50,267 nucleotides of DNA. It comes from Planctomycetaceae bacterium (GTDB taxonomy: Bacteria > Planctomycetota > Planctomycetia > Pirellulales > Thermoguttaceae). The notes below the pieces were generated by a model, which was not told the origin of the DNA, searched no databases, and worked only from the letters and a program-made list of their open reading frames with translations. The stretch's first letter is position 1; every line of letters starts with the position of its first letter. Position numbers and translations under genes: made by a program. Of this stretch, positions 47,282-50,267 are shown one piece after another. The stretch is taken from NCBI GenBank assembly GCA_031269105.1, contig JAISZO010000203.1, forward strand, positions 1-50,267, given 5' to 3'.

Positions 47282-47725
47282 TTAAAGAACTTTCGACAAA
47301 ATTTTTACGTATTTTCTAATTGTCTGCCAGTAAGTTGATTTGGGAAATTTATTTATCTCTTTTGGGGCTTCCAATTTATGAGACCGGTTACTGCTCGGTA
47401 ATTCCGGACGATAATGGGAAGGATTATTGTGTTCCGCTTTAAACTCGTTTTCTGTCAACGCCCGATCCATTGCACTCGGAACATGCTTGGAATATTCGTA
47501 ACCCGGTTTATGACCGGCGTCCCAAGGTTTAGAAGGCGACATAAATTTTCCAGTAAGCGGATCGCGAACTTGCCCCGTGCTGGATTCACGGGCATTTTCC
47601 CAAACTTGTCGGCGAGTTTCCTGCGAAAGCGGATACCGTTTATACGGACGATCCGTTGTTTGAGCAAATGTCATACCACAACATAAAGCGGTAATTAAAA
47701 TGATTGAAAAACTAATTTTTTTCAT
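47282..47725 (-). CDS. Secreted GH-E/HNH-ENDO VII-type nuclease
   Basis: 147 residues. Signal peptide 1-22 (SFSIILITALCCGMTFAQ). The rest matches the GH-E family of HNH/ENDO VII-type nucleases: RRQVWENARESSTGQVRDP, the GH pair (G71, H72) in WDAGHKPGYEY, EFKAEHNNPSHYRPELP and SSNRSHK. This domain is usually the toxin tip of large polymorphic toxins; here it is a free-standing, exported protein. AGGA lies eight bases before the ATG at 47725. Its partner gene downstream encodes a glycine-zipper protein. There is no obvious immunity gene. Nuclease activity is inferred from the domain; the target and the way it leaves the periplasm are unknown. Confidence 0.8.
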   Translation of the reverse strand: MKKISFSIILITALCCGMTFAQTTDRPYKRYPLSQETRRQVWENARESSTGQVRDPLTGKFMSPSKPWDAGHKPGYEYSKHVPSAMDRALTENEFKAEHNNPSHYRPELPSSNRSHKLEAPKEINKFPKSTYWQTIRKYVKILSKVL

Positions 47726-47970
47726 AATATTTTCCTAAGTTAAATCTTATTGAACAGGAAATAAAACAAACACAAAACAGTAAGCGAATTTTTCGTCGTC
47801 AATTTTTTCTTTTTGTTGAATGTTCAAAAGGTCTCAATCTTTGATAGATATAACAAAAATAAACGCGGAATCTGACAAAAATTTTCTACGAACGGCTACA
47901 AATATTTTTTGTTGCAACAACAAGATTAAACCGGAAAAACGAAAAATCTGACAGAAAAATTTTTCCCGTT

Positions 47971-49344
47971 TCAATAAGGGCAACGATCAACCAGTATTTC
48001 CGGCTTGGAAATTAAATGATCGTAAATCTTTCGTAACCGTGTTCCTTCCGGCGGAGCAATTGACGGCGGGATTTGTTGCAATCCGTTGTTGTGCGTAACA
48101 AAAAATTTCTTCCCAATCATCGAAAAGAAATATCAAATCCTTCCACGCCAATTCTAATCGGTCAACATTTTGTTCATACCTCGCTAAAAAACATTTTCGT
48201 AACGCTCTTGTGTTTGCTAATGTCAACGCTCCGAAATAATCGTTTCTCTCTGCGTATCCGTTTTTAATTGCGTTTTGTAAATGTTCCAGCCGCTCGTCAA
48301 CTTCCTTGTGAGTTTCGTGATCATCATTCCAAATTCCTAAATCAATTTCGAGAATCGACGTCGCCGCAAAACGTTCATAACGCCAATAATGCCCCAAATA
48401 ATCATTCGGAATTTTATTCCAGGAAACCTGCCCGATTTGTTTACGATATTGATCCGATTTTGTCGTCTTGCCCTGATGTAAAGCATTACGCGAAAGAATA
48501 TCACACGCAACAGATTTTACTAACAGCGAGTTGCTTTGGATAAATGTTTCAATAATATTTTCGTTGCGCAATTTTCCTAATCTATTTGCGAAAAACAATA
48601 ATCGGGCAATATGCCGGTCTTTGCGAATTGCGCCGGTCCGTTCAGAATCAATTAACTGAAATACCGCAATGATCGGGTCGTGATCAACCTGAATGATTTC
48701 TAAACCGCAATCTTGCGAATACCCGTTTGTCCTTCCACAAGAATAATTTTTTTATAACCAAAACGTTTGGCGGTATCAATTTTCAATGAAAGCGTATTGG
48801 AATCGACCGACAATAATTTTCCTTTGGTCAAACAAAAACAACCCGTAGAAACAACCGTATCCGGCAAACAAATTCCGGTCAAACGCTGCAAAGCGGCAAT
48901 CATTGCGGGCAACGACAACGACGAACCGCCGCCAGTTTGATCAAGATAAATATCGACAAGCGGTTCACCGAGATTATGTTGAAACGGTTTGAATAAATCG
49001 AATATAAGTTTTGCAGCATTGTAAGCGTGTGATTCAAATTCATTATATTCACTTGACGCCGTGTTGCCGTAAGTTATTTTTTCGTCAATAATCAAAAAAC
49101 CAAGTCGCCCGTTACTGTTATTGACAGTCAACACCGGAACATAATGTTGCGGCGGTCCGCACAATACATGTTGAGCGGTTCTCGTAATCCATGTGTTGGC
49201 TTTTTGTAACCATTCAACATTGGGATTATCTTTCACTTTTTGCGCAGTCTCCTTGTCGGACGACAGCGAACCAAACCATTGCCAGTCAGGATTTGATGGA
49301 GCAAGAAACACAATAATTATAGTTGCAAAAATGGTAAAAAGCAT
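47971..49344 (-). pseudogene. Lon-like protease gene broken by frameshifts
   Basis: Three frames join into one protein of ~450 residues. 49344-~48720: a hydrophobic start (MLFTIFATIIIVFL) and a Lon-like (S16) proteolytic domain with the Ser of the Ser-Lys dyad in TGGGSSLSLPAMIAAL and the Lys in LSLKIDTAKRFGYKKIILVE. At ~48712-48722 the frame shifts; the next piece continues LEIIQVDHDPIIAVFQLID, then ARLLFFANRLGKLRNENII and a helical domain to ~48100. A second shift, at the six-A run 48100-48105, leads to LQQIPPSIAPPEGTRLRKIY and a stop at 47971. The C-terminal domain is not recognised. Lon domains also occur in type III CRISPR effectors such as CalpL, but no SAVED domain was seen, so I do not assign it to that group. 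Confidence 0.65.
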
Positions 49345-49499
49345 TTGACACGGTAACCGTTACTCAATTGAATAAACAGCGGTTGTTCGAGAAATTCACG
49401 GCGGATATTATCGGCAAACATTTTCAGATGGACATTCCATTGATTGTCCGTATCGAGATTTTGAAACGCCGGCTTTTCGGCAGGATGCAATCTATCGGG

Positions 49500-50006
49500 G
49501 TTCCAATCCCCCCTAAAAGTCGGGGGGTTCTGAAACTGGTATACGTACGCTTCGGGAAAAAGGTTGGGTTCCAATCCCCCCTAAAAGTCGGGGGGTTCTG
49601 AAACATCATACTCCGTCGTTCGACAAAATTCACGAGTTCCAATCCCCCCTAAAAGTCGGGGGGTTCTGAAACAACGGCTTGCCAATGAAGGCAGGCGCGT
49701 ACGTTCCAATCCCCCCTAAAAGTCGGGGGGTTCTGAAACATCAAATTGCACACGACACCAGACCTTGCAGTTCCAATCCCCCCTAAAAGTCGGGGGGTTC
49801 TGAAACCTTGTCAAAACAAACGTTCTTATTGCTTCCGTTCCAATCCCCCCTAAAAGTCGGGGGGTTCTGAAACGAAAAGGAGTTTGCCAGAGTTTCGAAA
49901 GGTTCCAATCCCCCCTAAAAGTCGGGGGGTTCTGAAACAGTTTCTTTCGCGGATTGAAAAGTACGCGAGGTTCCAATCCCCCCTAAAAGTCGGGGGGTTC
50001 TGAAAC
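49500..50006. CRISPR. CRISPR array, 8 repeats of 37 bp, no cas genes in window
   Basis: Eight identical 37-base repeats begin at 49500, 49568, 49636, 49703, 49770, 49837, 49902 and 49970, with seven different spacers of 28-31 bases. The plus-strand repeat starts GTTCCAATCCCCCC and ends CGGGGGGTTCTGAAAC; its CCCCCC and GGGGGG form a 6-bp stem. A probable degenerate ninth repeat starts at 49467 on the minus strand (GTTTCAAAATC compared with GTTTCAGAACC), separated by a ~32-base spacer. The degenerate end on the left and AT-rich sequence on the right favour minus-strand transcription with a leader near 50007-50160. The other direction cannot be excluded, and the type is not assigned. Confidence 0.96.
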
Positions 50007-50267
50007 CTCGGGCTTGTAAACGCTGTGTATAAAATAAATTAAGTTCAAATTGTTCGGAAAAAAAACGAGAAATTTCACGCATTTTGACCTTCCTTTCTGC
50101 CGTTTTTTTTTTCGGCTTTTAGGCAAAATTTACCCCTCACATATTGATACATTTGTTACCTTTTCCATCATCGCACGGCATTAAATGCTTTGTCAAATGT
50201 CGCAACGAAACAGCCGATAATATGTTTCGTTAACGAAGTCTTCGATAAATTACAGGAGATCACCGCC
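50007..50267. other. AT-rich region right of the array, possible leader
   Basis: Includes AAGGAAGG and an ATG (50082, minus strand) that starts a frame MREISRFFSEQFELNLFYTQ and runs directly into the array. A hairpin AACGAAAC/GTTTCGTT lies at 50204-50231 (12-base loop), followed by CGAAG/CTTCG at 50234-50244. ACAGGAG at 50250-50256 could be the ribosome binding site of a plus-strand gene starting just beyond the window. Confidence 0.5.

Noticed and set aside
47971-49344. Assignment of the Lon-like gene as CalpL (SAVED-Lon CRISPR protease)
   Set aside because: No SAVED domain could be recognised in the C-terminal part, and no type III genes are visible.
49317-49976. Several minus-strand ORFs across the CRISPR array (repeating FQNPPTFRGDWN and RTPRLLGGIG)
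   Set aside because: They are translations of the repeats, not genes. Only the short ends outside the array are considered further.
1-50267. tRNA, rRNA and riboswitch search by eye
   Set aside because: No cloverleaf with a TTCGA-type arm and no known riboswitch core was seen; a covariance search would be needed to be sure.

Overview
The window looks like the chromosome of a Gram-negative bacterium of the Planctomycetes/PVC type. Evidence is indirect: two outer-membrane autotransporter proteins, very large secreted proteins of a planctomycete style, a DUF11-type repeat protein, a FliG motor gene standing alone, loosely packed genes with long repeat-filled spacers, and little operon structure. 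No rRNA or tRNA was seen.

Layout. 1-2.6 kb: the end of an ISAzo13-like transposase, a secreted SMP-30/gluconolactonase-like protein (minus) and a repeat-rich spacer. 2.6-15.1 kb: two overlapping plus-strand genes for giant membrane-anchored proteins made of three related modules; the second is a fusion of two of them. 15.1-16.6 kb: an element with about 105-bp inverted repeats, then a decayed gene. 16.7-24 kb: a secreted serine hydrolase, an NDP-sugar epimerase, a short ribosome hibernation factor, a divergent NRAMP-like transporter and a first autotransporter (minus). 24.4-28 kb: a DUF11-repeat protein, a second copy of a folded repeat and an IS5-like remnant. 28.2-37.2 kb: Der GTPase (plus), then a minus-strand series: a divergent ketoacyl synthase, a frameshifted YhcG-like nuclease, two small proteins of unknown role, two tandem GNAT-like paralogues and LeuC. 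37.2-41.8 kb: a second autotransporter bracketed by direct repeats. 41.8-46.4 kb: FliG, a QueD-like protein, a ruined restriction-modification locus and the glutamate synthase small subunit. 46.8-50.3 kb: a glycine-zipper protein, a secreted GH-E/HNH nuclease, a broken Lon-like protease gene and an eight-repeat CRISPR array without cas genes.

The strongest unusual signal is the second autotransporter. Its strong ribosome binding site and ATG (37934) are followed within 24 bases by a run of 12 C. At 12 C the start is out of frame with the signal peptide and the 1130-codon body; at 10 or 13 C it would be in frame. This is the classic design of an ON/OFF phase-variable surface protein, here in the OFF state. 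Other items worth attention are the secreted GH-E nuclease beside a glycine-zipper protein, the Lon-like protease remnant next to the CRISPR array, and a NRAMP-like and a ketoacyl synthase protein that both lack signature residues.

Several genes carry single frameshifts, often at homopolymers (31.13, 44.25, 44.37, 48.10, 48.72 kb). They may be true pseudogenes or assembly indels; raw reads would decide. All family assignments are from memory of motifs, without database searches.
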